Source: Spiroplasma endosymbiont of Nebria brevicollis
GTDB taxonomy: Bacteria > Bacillota_I > Bacilli_A > Mycoplasmatales > VBWQ01
Assembly: GCF_964030895.1 (NCBI RefSeq)
Contig: NZ_OZ034986.1
Span: 310,001-374,000 of the forward strand
DNA: 64,000 nt
Reading direction: 5' to 3'
The position numbers and the translations under genes are program-made. Under the pieces are notes generated by a model. That model had not been told where the DNA came from. It did no database searches and saw only the letters and a program-made list of their open reading frames with translations. Position 1 is the stretch's first letter, and every line of letters starts with the position of its first letter. Of the stretch, positions 1-9,486 are shown piece after piece.

Positions 1-1994
1 CGCAAAAGTTAGGACTTTTGAAAAAAGGTTCTAGTATCGATACGTTAGTGAAAAGTTTTAAAGCTCGTGAAGAAGAAGGAACAACTGGCTTTGGTGATGG
101 GGTAGCTGTACCGCATGCTCGAAATGAAGATATTGTTAAAGCAGGAATTTTCATTGTGCGCTTTAAAAAAACTGTTGAATGAAAAGCCATGGATGAACAA
201 CCTGTGCAAGCTATTATTGCTTTAATTGTTCCGTTGAAATCTGCTTCTAATGAACACTTAACAATTTTATCTAAAGTAGCACAAAAATTAGCTAAACCAG
301 ATTTTCAAGAACTACTGTTAAAATCAAGTGATATAGAAGCTATTATTGCTGGTCTTGCTATTGACGATAAAGATTCAAAAACTGATACTATGAAGCCAGA
401 ATCAACAACAAGTAAAGATGGTAAGAAAAAAATTGTTGCTATTACTGCTTGTCCAGTGGGGGTAGCACATACTTATATTGCCCAAGATAAATTGGAATTA
501 GCAGCTAAAACTTTAGGTCATAATATTAAAGTGGAAACCCATGGTAGTATTGGAATTAAAGGCACTTTAACAAAAGAAGATATTGCTAGTGCTGATTTAG
601 TTATTATTGCAGTAGCTGCTGGAGCTGCTGATTTAGGTTTAGAGCGTTTTGTTGGTAAACCATTATATCAATTAGAAATTACCAAAGTCATTAAAGACCC
701 TGAAGGTTCTATGAACGAAGCGTTTGCTGAAGCTAAACCTTTTGAAACTAAAGGTGGAAATAGTAAAAACAGTTCAGGCGATGCTGCCGAAGATATGTTT
801 ACTACTGACAAAAAAGGAATTATGAAACATATTATGGCCGGTGTTGGTTATATGGTTCCCTTTGTTGTCTTTGGTGGAATTATGATTGCGCTATCAATTG
901 GATTAACAAAAGCTATTTACGGTCCAAGTGTCGACCCTGCTACTTTAGAACCTAACTTCTTATATTTCATGTTTAAAGCAGGAGTTGCTGGGTTTACGTT
1001 AATGATTCCGATTCTTGCGGGATATATTGCTTATTCAATTGCTGGAAGGGCTGCATTAGTACCAGCGATGACTAGTGCCTTTATTGCTAATACTGTTGGT
1101 CTGGTGTATCCTATTGCTGGTCTTGAGTCTAATGTTTCATCAGGGTTTTTAGGAGCTTTGTTAATCGGCCCTGTTGCTGGTTATTTAGTAAAATGAATGA
1201 TTAGTTGAAAAGTACCAAAAACAATTGCCCCAATTATGCCAATTTTTGTTATTCCAATTATTGCTACCTTCTTAATTAGTTTTACGTTTATGTATGCGAT
1301 TGGTGCGCCAATTGCTTGATTAATGCAACAACTACAAGATGGATTAACTAAATTACCAACTGCTGCTATGGCTGCGATTGGATTATTATTAGGAGCGATG
1401 GTTGGATTTGATATGGGTGGTCCAATTAATAAAATTGCCTTCTTAACTGCTTCTGGTTTAGTTGCTAGTGGTCAAGGTGACCCAAATACCCAAATTTTCA
1501 TGGGTGCTGTTGCTGCAGCGATTCCAGTTGCTCCAATTGGAATGGGATTAACAACAATGATTTTCCGTAAGTACTTTAATGAAGGTGAAAAAACTTTAGG
1601 TTTAACAGCTTTATTAATGGGGTGTATTGGGATTTCAGAAGGAGCTATTCCATTTGCTGTAAGAGACCCAAAACGTGCTATTATTAGTAACATTGTTGGT
1701 AGTGCAGTTGCCGGATGTATTGCTGGAGCATTCTTCTTAACTGACGCTGCTGCTCATGGTGGTCCTATTGTTGCGGTATTAGGTGCTGTTGGTGCTTTAC
1801 ATTATCATCAAGGAATTGGGATTGCTTTATTCTTCCTAGCTATTATTGTTGGTGCACTTATTACTTGTTTTATGTATGGTGGATTGTTAATTATCCAATC
1901 ACGTAACATCCGTGTTTTTAAAATCATGAGTGATAAAATTAATAAAACTTTTAAAAAGAAACCAACAATAATTAATAACCCAAGCACAAAATAA
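1..1994 (+). CDS. fruA: Fructose-family PTS permease EIIABC (5' end outside window)
   Basis: Membrane phosphotransferase permease that imports and phosphorylates fructose. The reading frame is open from the left edge (codons begin at base 3), so the start is missing. Domains in order: EIIA with the phosphorylated His in VAVPHARN (base 114); EIIB with the phosphocysteine in ACPVGVAHT (base 450); then a polytopic EIIC from about base 820. In-frame TGA codons at 180 and 1194 are Trp; a standard-code caller would split the gene at both. manA follows 24 bp downstream, fitting a hexose uptake operon. Sugar specificity is inferred from the Fru-type EIIB signature; mannose could also be carried. Confidence 0.93.
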
Positions 1995-2018
1995 ATTATA
2001 AATTTAGGAGAATGTATT

Positions 2019-2957
2019 ATGGGTAATAACCCTTTGCCACAAATAATTTTTTTAATTCCTGCTTTTATCCCTAAAATCTGAGGTAGTCAAAAGTTAGTAC
2101 ATAAGTTTAACTTTGATTTACCAAAGAATACTTCTATTGGTGAAGCATGATTAATCAGTGCCCATCCCAATGGTATGAGTTACGTTTTAAATGGTACTCA
2201 TAAAGGTTTAAGTTTAGCACAACTGTTTAAAGATTTCCCTCAATTATTTGGTAACCCCCACGAAACTGAATATCCATTATTATCTAAGATTTTGGATGCT
2301 AATGATAGTTTAAGTGTCCAAATTCATCCTGACGATGAATATGCGCAAAAACACCATCAAAGTTTAGGTAAAACTGAATGTTGATATATTTTAGATTGTT
2401 TGCCAGCACCAAAAGGTCAAGTTATTTTAGGTCACTTTGCTAAAACAAAAGACCAATTTAAACAATGAGTAGATAAAGGTCAATGGAATAAATTATTGAA
2501 ATACGTTCCAATTAAGGAAGGGCAATTTATTTATGTTCCTTCTTTAAAAATTCATGGATTGTTAGCCCACACTATGGTCTTTGAATTACAACAATCGTCA
2601 GATATTACTTATCGTTTATATGATTATGACCGTACTGATGATTTTGGCAATCCGCGAGCTTTACATTTAAAAGCAGCAGAAGATATTATTATTACTCCTG
2701 ACAAAGATAGTAGTGATGCTAATGCTCATGATAATTACTTAGTTGATAATCAATTTTATAAACTAAGTAAAATTACCAATGATGGTATTAAAGATTATAG
2801 TTACCCTGATGTGCGATGATTACAAGTTTCTGTTTTAGATGGTAAAGGAACAATTGATGGTGAATTAATTAAAAAAGGTGATTCATTTATTTTACCTAAT
2901 GGTTATAATAGTTTTACTTTAGATGGTAATTTAATGATGATGGTAAGTTATTGTTAA
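2019..2957 (+). CDS. manA: Mannose-6-phosphate isomerase, class I
   Basis: Zinc enzyme of 312 aa that interconverts mannose 6-phosphate and fructose 6-phosphate. Family signatures seen: QIHPDDEYA with metal-ligand His, the late IHG segment after VPSLK, and ELQQSSDITYRLYDYDR, which is near-invariant in short Firmicute-type ManA. Length matches that subfamily. The start at 2019 follows TTAGGAG. In-frame TGA at 2382 and 2817 encode Trp. It sits just after the PTS gene, so it probably feeds mannose 6-phosphate into glycolysis. Confidence 0.93.
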
Positions 2958-2969
2958 AATCTTAAAATT

Positions 2970-3014
2970 AAACTCTTGTTAGAATATAAATTTATATTCT
3001 AACAAGAGTTTTTA
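2970..3014 (+). terminator. Rho-independent terminator of fruA-manA
   Basis: A long perfect inverted repeat (AACTCTTGTTAGAATATAAA and its complement) is followed by a T-run, 13 bp after the manA stop. It marks the end of the chromosomal block before the prophage. Confidence 0.88.
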
Positions 3015-3162
3015 CAAACGCATTTAACATTTAATGATTAATATTATAAATGTAAAAATTTAAAAAGTAAACACTTATTTTTTGTAAATATATTAGATTT
3101 TTAATAGATTTATCTATATTCATTATAGAAATTATGATATAATAACATTCAATTAAATTAAG

Positions 3163-3214
3163 TAACACAATTCACCGCAAGATAATTTATTAATTATTTT
3201 CTTTTTTTGTGTTA
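3163..3214 (+). promoter_or_regulatory. Stem-loop and promoter region upstream of rep
   Basis: TAACACAA (3163) pairs with TTGTGTTA (3207) around an inner AT-rich stem, and a TATAAT box lies just upstream at 3138. The stretch 2958-3271 otherwise holds only the manA terminator. The hairpin could be a replication element or a leader structure; which one cannot be decided here. Confidence 0.4.
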
Positions 3215-3271
3215 TGATTATTTTGTTATTAAAGTATATAAAATTAATAATACTGTCGAGGATTTTTATAT

Positions 3272-4127
3272 ATGCAAGAAAATTTTTATATTAAGAAAGT
3301 TTATTATGGTGCTTATGTTAAAAATATAATTTTACCGATGAGTGCTATATTAAATAATAAACGTAATGAAGTTGGTATTAAAAATTTAGGTATTAATGAT
3401 AAAAAGTTACGTAATTCTACTATTCGTACTAAAACAAGATTAATACATAAAGCATTTCATAATTTTTATAATTCAAAAGTTTTAAGTTTTGTTACTTTAA
3501 CTTATGCTGATAATATGCAAGATATTAATAAAGCAAAACATGATATTGCTATATTCTTTAAACGTTTAAAGTGTTGATGAGATGACCCTAAGCGTTCTAA
3601 ATATTTAGGTGAATTAAAATATATGTATGTTTATGAATATCAAAAACGTGGTGCTATTCATTTTCATATATTATTTAATAGAAAAATCCATAAAAGCATG
3701 TTACCCCAATGATGACCATTTGGTTTTAATGATGTAAGAGTAGTTAAAAAAGGTACAAATGAAAATATAGTTAAATATTTAAGCAAATATGTAGTAAAAG
3801 TTACAAAATGATATAAAATCTCAAAATCAGTATGATTTAGGTGTGCGTGCTTATGCTTTTTCTCGTAATTGTTCTAATCCAAAAGTGATTAAAGGTCAAA
3901 AAATAATGTTATATCAACGTTTAATTGATGCTTCTGTTAACGCTTTACATACACAATTTTTTAAAAAGAAAATTGATAATTTAGGTCGTACTATACTTTT
4001 TGGTGGAAGTTTTGATACTACTGTTTTTGGTGATAATTTTAAAGATTATGAACCTTATGTAAGTTTAGAAAGTATGCGATTACGTTATTATTTAAAAACT
4101 AATTTTATAAAAAAAATTTTACATTAA
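3272..4127 (+). pseudogene. Plectrovirus rolling-circle replication initiator (frameshifted)
   Basis: Homologue of the plectrovirus replication protein. The HUH metal-binding motif is visible in AIHFHILF, preceded by an LTYADN motif; this protein family nicks the plus-strand origin. The N-terminal frame runs from ATG 3272 through two TGA(Trp) codons to about 3814. The sequence NQYDLGVRAYAFSRN then continues in another frame to the stop at 4125. The switch falls in the AAAA at 3815-3818, so one extra A explains it. The catalytic Tyr would lie after the HUH motif near YLSKYVVK. The sequence GTCGAGG precedes the start by about 10 bp and may include the ribosome binding site. Either broken or a sequencing indel. 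Confidence 0.82.
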
Positions 4128-4219
4128 AAATTAATATTTTAATTGTTTTTAATATATATTATAATATTAATAGGTTAATAGAGATAAGATTAAAAAATTA
4201 TATAAAGGAAGCATAATAT

Positions 4220-4645
4220 ATGAAAACATTATTAACTATTTTAACAACTACAACAATAGCAACTACTTCGGGAGTAAATTTATTTCAATTAAATAACTCT
4301 AAAAGTAATATTGTTAATATTGACGGAAAAGATTATATTGGTGACAAAGTATATGATATTAAGTTTTATGATTATATAAATAATAATACTTTTTTAAAAA
4401 TTGAAAATATTTATTTACAGAATTTACCATTAAAAGCAATTGAACAAATTAATAATTTACTTAAAACCTTTTATAAAGAAAAAGATTTGTTATTTAATGA
4501 GGCAGATTATGAAAGATTATCAACTGTTATTTATAATAATTTTTCAAAAATTTATATGGTAAATAAACAATCTATTAGAGGTATAAAAATTGAAATAGGT
4601 TTTAATCAAGCAGATTTTTTAGTTACTAATGTAGTTAAACAGTAA
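4220..4645 (+). CDS. Plectrovirus-region secreted protein, unknown
   Basis: A 141 aa protein beginning with a short signal-like segment (about residues 1-20, ending in a Thr/Ala-rich stretch before VNLFQLNN), with no lipobox Cys. The rest is polar with alternating charged residues and no membrane segment. A GGAAGC ribosome site precedes the ATG. It is in the prophage, between rep and the ssDNA-phage small genes, and could be an exported or surface-displayed phage product. I do not recognise a family. Confidence 0.55.
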   Translation: MKTLLTILTTTTIATTSGVNLFQLNNSKSNIVNIDGKDYIGDKVYDIKFYDYINNNTFLKIENIYLQNLPLKAIEQINNLLKTFYKEKDLLFNEADYERLSTVIYNNFSKIYMVNKQSIRGIKIEIGFNQADFLVTNVVKQ

Positions 4646-4740
4646 TTTATTTATTAATTTTTAATAAATTTTATAGTTAGCACTTGTATGTATGTATATA
4701 TATATATATAATGGTTATTGTCATAAAGATATTTATTGTG

Positions 4741-4868
4741 TCCTCGACAGACATTATTTTTCTTTATGGCTTTTTTTGTTGTTTTTTATTTTTTTTATGT
4801 TATATTATAATTAATAATGTTAATTACCCACATTATTAATCTGACTTTAATTAAGTCTCTGTCGAGGA
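4741..4868. repeat. Inverted pair of CTGTCGAGGA around a 110-bp spacer
   Basis: TCCTCGACAG at 4741-4750 and its reverse complement CTGTCGAGGA at 4859-4868 bracket a T-rich intergenic spacer. The same word, one base short, occurs at 3254 just before rep. The 4859 copy overlaps the AGGAGG ribosome site of the 4876 gene. The interval 4646-4875 has no gene. Confidence 0.6.
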
Positions 4869-4875
4869 GGTTAAG

Positions 4876-5163
4876 ATGTATTTTTTATGTCAATTGACAA
4901 AAATTAGAAGTAATGAAGTAATTAAAGATGAGAAAAGTGGTAAGTCCAAAAATTATGATGTACTTACTTTTTCGCCTTTTTATATTACTGATAAAGGTAT
5001 TAAAATATCAACTGGTGAAAAATCTAAGGATAAATGAGTTTTACATGATAGTGAATTATTTACTAAACTTGCTAAAATGAATTTAAGTCTTGGTTATTAT
5101 TATGATGTTGAAATAACATGAGAAGCAAAAATTATTGACATACATAATTTAAAAACTAAATAG
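4876..5163 (+). CDS. Plectrovirus small protein, possible ssDNA-binding
   Basis: A 95 aa soluble protein starting MYFLCQLTKIRSNE after a perfect AGGAGG. It contains two TGA(Trp) codons, which is why simple ORF callers miss it. Its beta-rich look and its place right after rep fit the ssDNA-binding or accessory replication proteins of filamentous phages, but no diagnostic motif is seen. The function is inference from position. Confidence 0.6.
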
Positions 5164-5212
5164 TTATTTATTATAGGGTAATTGTTAAATAATTATTTAA
5201 AGGATTTAAGTT

Positions 5213-5407
5213 ATGTCAAAAATTAATAATTGTGCTTGTAAACAACATTTTCATTTAGCAATGTATATGTGTAAACTTTGTGACCAAGTTGTTTGTCCTA
5301 AGAAAGTTTTACAAAATTTATATACTAAACAATATTATTGTCCAAATTGTATATTAGATATTGCTTTGGTTAAACAAAAAGGACAATTACAACAAAAAGA
5401 AAATTAA
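5213..5407 (+). CDS. Small zinc-finger-like phage protein
   Basis: A 64 aa protein with paired cysteines: CAC near residue 8, CKLC near 21, and CPNC near 42, plus His 13 and His 15. This arrangement suggests one or two structural zinc sites, as in treble-clef or B-box-like folds. AAGGA precedes the ATG. It lies inside the prophage between the 4876 gene and the capsid-like gene. The role is unknown. Confidence 0.6.
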   Translation: MSKINNCACKQHFHLAMYMCKLCDQVVCPKKVLQNLYTKQYYCPNCILDIALVKQKGQLQQKEN

Positions 5408-5419
5408 AAAAACTAAATA

Positions 5420-5486
5420 GGGAGTATATTTATACTTTTTTGTGTACTTTACTCCCAATTATACAAATTGGTATAAATATGCTCCT
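5420..5486 (+). promoter_or_regulatory. Long imperfect inverted repeat upstream of the capsid-like gene
   Basis: The 16-base arm at 5420-5435 (GGGAGTATATTTATAC) pairs with 5471-5486 with two mismatches, leaving a 35-base loop that contains ACTCCC and AATTATACAAATT. It ends 24 bp before the ATG at 5511. It may be a terminator/attenuator or a processing site tuning capsid expression. Confidence 0.5.
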
Positions 5487-5510
5487 TATTAATAGTAAGG
5501 AGTTTTATTT

Positions 5511-6370
5511 ATGCCTAATGAATTAGAGCAAACTAGTAATTATACTTTAACAAAGATAGTAAGAACTGGATTAAGTCCATTAAGTGCAATGGTAGGAGTT
5601 GGTGCTTATTATGGTCAATATTTAAAAGATCCAATTTAGGAAGTATTAATTCTTTATTATTTAGTAAGAAATTAGGAATTGATATATGGAATATTAATCA
5701 AAGACCAACTACTAGAAATAAAGTTATTAATAGTTATAAAAAAATATTTTTGGGTTTGGGAACAATTGGTTTAATTAATTATGCTAAGTTTGTTCAATAT
5801 GTAGATAAGTCTGTGTCTTTATTAAAAGATGAACCTTGTTTTTGACCACCTTGTCCTACTGAACCATCAAGACCAACATATCCACCATTTACAACTGTTA
5901 AACCAATAATTGATGTGCCTTTTGTAGATTGAGATACTTATATATCTTTAAATAGTTTTGGTATAGCAAATGTTGTTAGTGGTCTAAGTGAATTAATTCC
6001 TAATCGTTTTGAGAGTATAAGAAAGATTTGTAATATGGCAACTGGTGGGTGTTTAATTAGTAGTGGTGTAGCAATGGGTATTAATAATGATTTTAATAAT
6101 GCTTATGCTATTCCTACGATTATTGCCGGAGCAAGTGAGATTATTAATACTTTATTATTACCATTGGGAAATACACATAATAATACAGAATTACAAGAAG
6201 TATTTACTGATGAAAGAGCAAGATTAATTAATGCTAGTATTAATGATTATCAAAGTACAGATGACGGTATGGTTGATGTTGATTTAAACGATAGTATGTC
6301 TGAAATTAATTTATATAGAGCAAGTTTAAATTGGGATTATTCTTATGCTTATACGTTAGGTGGTGTTTAA
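5511..6370 (+). pseudogene. Plectrovirus capsid/adsorption-type protein (frameshifted)
   Basis: The frame from ATG 5511 (MPNELEQTSNY...YLKDPI) stops at 5637. The continuation NLGSINSLLFSKK is open one frame over from 5633 to the stop at 6368, with in-frame TGA(Trp) codons. One missing A in CCAATTT (expected CCAAATTT) explains the break. The rejoined product is about 286 aa with Gly/Ala/Val-rich hydrophobic stretches, a Pro-rich segment around PCPTEPSRPTYPP, and a second hydrophobic region near MATGGCLISSGVAMG. Its position before the coat gene fits a minor virion protein. AAGGAG is the ribosome site. Confidence 0.65.
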
Positions 6371-6371
6371 A

Positions 6372-6497
6372 ATGAAAAAGATAAAGTGAAAAAATATGTC
6401 AAGAGAGAAATTGCATAAGAAAAAAGCAAAAATAAATTTTGAACAAAGATTAAATGAAAATATGAATTATGATGATTTTTTAGGGGGTAGAAAATAA
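6372..6497 (+). CDS. 41-aa basic phage protein
   Basis: A very short, Lys-rich protein starting MKKIKWKNMSREK and ending DDFLGGRK, with one TGA(Trp). It starts 1 bp after the previous stop, and its TAA shares its last base with the next ATG, so the three genes are translationally coupled. Highly basic peptides of this size in filamentous phages are often DNA-binding virion components. No family recognised. Confidence 0.5.
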
Positions 6498-6730
6498 TGG
6501 ATATGAAAGAGATAGTTAAATATTTAGCATATATGGGTGGTTTTGGTCTTATTCTTTGATTTTCTCGTAATTGAATACGTGAAGGTATTCAAAAATGAAA
6601 ACATAAAAAACATGTAAAGGAAAATGATAGTGACCCTGATTGTTTATATTGTCGTAAAGATTTTGAAAAGAAAAAGCGTAGATTAGAAATGGAAAAACAA
6701 CAAAAAGAATTAGAGAAAGGGGGTGATTAA
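6497..6730 (+). CDS. Small single-span membrane protein with CxxC
   Basis: A 77 aa protein with an N-terminal membrane span (about residues 6-23, YLAYMGGFGLILWF) and a charged tail with CLYC and a Lys/Glu-rich coiled C-terminus. It has three TGA(Trp) codons. The start overlaps the previous stop by one base and the next gene starts 1 bp downstream. Size, topology and position next to the coat gene suggest a minor coat or assembly protein. Confidence 0.55.
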
Positions 6731-6731
6731 T

Positions 6732-6938
6732 ATGCCAACAGGATTAAGTGCCTTATTAACCATGATAGGTGGTGTTGGACAACAATTATTAAATGGTTTT
6801 ACTTATATTTTTGGTTGAGTATTTACAACTGGTGATGGTGGAACATTTACAAATTGACCAGTGCTAATTTCAATTGTATTTATGGTAGTAGTGTTTATTA
6901 AACAATTTGTGCGTCATATTATTCATGGAACTCATTAG
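6732..6938 (+). CDS. Plectrovirus major coat protein
   Basis: A 68 aa hydrophobic protein of about 7.5 kDa, the size of the SpV1 major coat protein. It has an amphipathic N-terminus (MPTGLSALLTMIGGVGQQLL), two hydrophobic helices and a basic/His C-terminus (KQFVRHIIHGTH). The basic tail would face the ssDNA. AAAGGGGG precedes the start. It has two TGA(Trp) codons and so is missed under the standard code. Identity rests on size, composition and position. Confidence 0.75.
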
Positions 6939-6959
6939 TAATTAGAAAGGAATAAGCAA

Positions 6960-7973
6960 ATGGTAAAGTTATTTTTTAGTTTAGTTTTTGTTTTGCCTTT
7001 GTTAGGTAAACTTTTACCAACTGTTAATACATTAGTTCAAACTATTTATATGCAGTATTTAAGTTCATTTACTGGATTGCATACTGTTACACTTTTTATT
7101 AAGTCGTTCTTTTATGATAGTTTGTATACTTTGCCTTTGCCAATCCTTGCTTTAATAAATGTTAGTTTTGTTTTTTATATTATTTCAGTGCCACCACGTA
7201 CTGGTAAGTCAGCGCTTGCTTGTTGTTTGGCACAAAGACATAAAGGTAGAGTAGTTAGTCCTATTCCTATTAAAGTGCGTAATGAGTTTAGTTATCGTTG
7301 TTCTTATGATGATGTTTTTAAATTTAATCAATTAAATAGTAATTATGCTTTTAATGAGAATGATATGGTTGTTTTAGATGAATTAGGTTTAAAGATTAAT
7401 AGTAATGATTTATCACCGGAATTTAAAAAAACACAAGAAAGTTTGGGAATGTTTTGTAAATTAATTGGTCATAATTTTAATGGAATAATGTGTATGATTG
7501 AACAACACCCCGATAGAATACCAAAACAAGCACGTGAAAAAGTAGAGTATATTGTTCAAGTTAAGAGAATGCGTATTTTATTATTTTTAGTTAAGTTTAA
7601 ACTTAATATTTATACTAATGTTGATGATTATAATAAGATTGTTTTATCTAAAAGACAAACTAAGAAAATAATTAAAAAGGGTGGTTTTCCACCAAGTTAT
7701 AGTGGTGAGACTATGAATTTTAGTTTGTGATTTCCTAGGTTTTATTTACAAAAATATAATAGTCGTGCTTTGCATTATATTCATGATTTAAAAAGTGAGT
7801 TGAGTAGTGTTAAAGAGTATGAACAGTCACAAGGTTTGGATTTTACTGTTGATGATATTAGAGCAGTTGGTTTAGATAAGTTAGATAATATTTTACAAGA
7901 TGAGAAAAAAGATGTTGTTAAGGTTAGTGGTAAGCGTAGTTATGATAAAAATAAAAAGTTTGTTAAGAAGTAA
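6960..7973 (+). CDS. Plectrovirus assembly ATPase (Zot/pI-like)
   Basis: A 337 aa inner-membrane P-loop ATPase that in filamentous phages drives virion extrusion. It has hydrophobic segments in residues 1-75, then Walker A PPRTGKSA (about residues 78-85) and Walker B MVVLDE (about 136-141). TGA at 7728 is Trp, joining the basic C-terminal tail (ending KNKKFVKK). Unlike classical Zot, the membrane segments precede the ATPase domain. It is intact, with AAAGG before the ATG. Confidence 0.78.
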
Positions 7974-7993
7974 AATGTATATGTATTGCCGGT

Positions 7994-8100
7994 GCCAACC
8001 AAGAACCTTTGGTTTGGTTGGCGGGGCGTTTACGCCATTTGTCCAACTTTTAAAAAGTTAGTGGGGTGTGGGTGCGTAGCACCCAAGGGGCAAAGCCCCT
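7994..8100. other. GC-rich hairpin cluster of the prophage (candidate origin/packaging region)
   Basis: Four tight hairpins in about 110 bp: GCCAACCA/TGGTTGGC with inner AACC/GGTT (7994-8022), GGCG/CGCC (8025-8036), GGGTGC/GCACCC (8070-8084), and AGGGGC/GCCCCT (8086-8100). The GC content is far above the surroundings. Filamentous phages keep replication and packaging signals as hairpins in such a non-coding region. No gene lies in 7974-8189. Confidence 0.65.
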
Positions 8101-8133
8101 ATATACTTGTTCATAAACTTAATATAAGTTTTT

Positions 8134-8172
8134 AACTCAGGTACTTTATTTAAAAGTAAATGAGTTTTTATT
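8134..8172 (+). terminator. Probable prophage terminator
   Basis: AACTCA/TGAGTT with inner TACTTT/AAAGTA forms a stem followed by TTTTTATTTT, after the hairpin cluster and before the 8190 gene. Confidence 0.5.
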
Positions 8173-8189
8173 TTGAAAGGAAGATTAAA

Positions 8190-8548
8190 ATGAACGAAGA
8201 AAAGTCAAAGCAGAAAAGGAAAAACAAAAAAAATTAGTCAAAAAAACTGGTAAGGCAATTGCAGGTGGCATTTGTGGTTCTGTTGGTGTTGTAGTTGCTG
8301 GCCCTGTTATTTTCGGTATTAGTGGTGCTCAATATGGATGACATGGAAATAAGGAAAAGACACTATTATATAAATTAATATATCCAAAGGAAAGTAAGGA
8401 AAAAACAAACAATGATGGTGCATTAATAAGTAGACAACAAAATTCACAACAACCATTTGATGAATCAATTAAAACTAACTGTAATAATGTACCAGTTAAC
8501 CCTTCTCAAACATCTAATTCTCTTTCGTCAAAAGAAACTTGGGTATAA
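8190..8548 (+). pseudogene. Small glycine-zipper membrane protein (frameshifted)
   Basis: GAAAGGAAG precedes ATG 8190, but that frame ends after 15 codons. One base over, the frame reads KVKAEKEKQKKLVKKTGKAI and continues to the stop at 8546. One missing A near 8201 would restore a protein of about 119 aa: a basic coiled N-terminus, a Gly/Val-rich span (AGGICGSVGVVVAGPVIFG) typical of glycine-zipper membrane insertion, and a polar tail. It is the last prophage gene. The function is unknown. Confidence 0.55.
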
Positions 8549-9142
8549 AAAAATCGGACACATCCAATCATTTAATTAACCAAAATTTTAATCCAGATGA
8601 AATACAATTTTGCAAATATACAACCAACAACAAGTAGAGGAATACCTAATTCAAGTTTAAATATTTAGTTTAAAACATTTAAACTATTTATGAAAACTTT
8701 GATATTTTATTAAAAAAAAATGAATATTAATGAAATCAATTCAAATAGGTTTGTATTGACAATCTATCGAATTTACAAAAAATTAATTCTTTACATAGCA
8801 GCCTAAAATTATTTTTAAGACCTTTTAATGGTGTTCATTAATTAGGAGACTTTAAATTAAAATATGATTGCTTTATCTTTAATAATAGGCATGAATTAAA
8901 GTATCTAAATTAATAACAAAATCAAGGATGAAAGTTTTTCTTTCTACCCTTGATTCATGACAATTATTTTTTAGTTAGATAAGTTGAATATTTTACTTCT
9001 GTATATGATATGATATGTCTAATATTTATGCTACTTTTACTATAAATTAAAAATATTTTTTTTCTTAAATCTTTATTATAAGAAAAAAGTAAAGTAATGA
9101 TAAAATTAATTGGTAAACAATTTAGAAAAGGTAGTGAAAAAA
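8549..9142. other. Degenerate AT-rich stretch, no intact gene
   Basis: This holds short broken frames, an imperfect hairpin at 8920-8954 (ATCAAGG/CCTTGAT around GAAAG/CTTTC) that could end prophage transcription, and a copy of the word TTTGTATTGACAATC at 8750 also found near 29.13 kb and 42.53 kb. The trxA promoter should lie in 9040-9130. Otherwise nothing is recognised. Confidence 0.5.
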
Positions 9143-9475
9143 ATGAGTGTACAACATATTAATGATAAAAAGCAAGTTGCTGAAATTTTAAACTCTGGTA
9201 AAGTGTCAGTTATTGATTTTTCTGCAGAATGATGTGGGCCTTGCAAAGCATTAGGCCCAAGATTTGAAAAAGTAGCTAATGATAAAACTAATAGTAATAT
9301 CAACTTCATTAAAGTTGATGTTGACCATGCTAAAACTTTAGCAGAACAATATGAAATTGCTTCAATTCCCACTTTAATTTATTTTGATAAACACGGGAAT
9401 GTTGTTAGTCGTGTGTCTGGTTTAGTAAATGAACAACAAATTACAAGTAATATTGAAGAAGCTAAAGGAAAATAA
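9143..9475 (+). CDS. trxA: Thioredoxin
   Basis: A 110 aa cytoplasmic thiol-disulfide reductant. The active site WCGPC is at residues 30-34 (its Trp is a TGA codon), with cis-Pro in SIPTLIYF. Length is standard. An in-frame GTG at 9134 is an alternative start, but ATG 9143 has the better spacing from AAAGG at 9127. A HAD phosphatase follows 11 bp later. Confidence 0.95.
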
Positions 9476-9486
9476 GGTAATTATTC

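Larger units (their letters stand above)
3100..8548 (+). mobile_element. Decayed plectrovirus (SpV1-type) prophage
   Basis: A unidirectional block of small genes with the content of Spiroplasma filamentous ssDNA phages: HUH rolling-circle Rep, several 40-140 aa proteins, a 68 aa hydrophobic major coat protein, a membrane-anchored Walker ATPase for assembly, and a GC-rich multi-hairpin intergenic region. The block is shorter than the 7-8 kb known for full plectrovirus genomes. No IS30-type transposase gene is seen. Rep, the capsid-like protein and the last gene each contain a single-base frameshift, so it is probably not infectious. The boundaries are approximate: no flanking duplication was found by eye. 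Confidence 0.85.

Noticed and set aside
1472..1693. Minus-strand open frame inside fruA
   Set aside because: Shadow of the PTS EIIC frame; no start signal and no family pattern.
4690..4716. TA-rich run (TGTATGTATATATATATATA)
   Set aside because: Simple sequence in an intergenic gap; no further structure seen.
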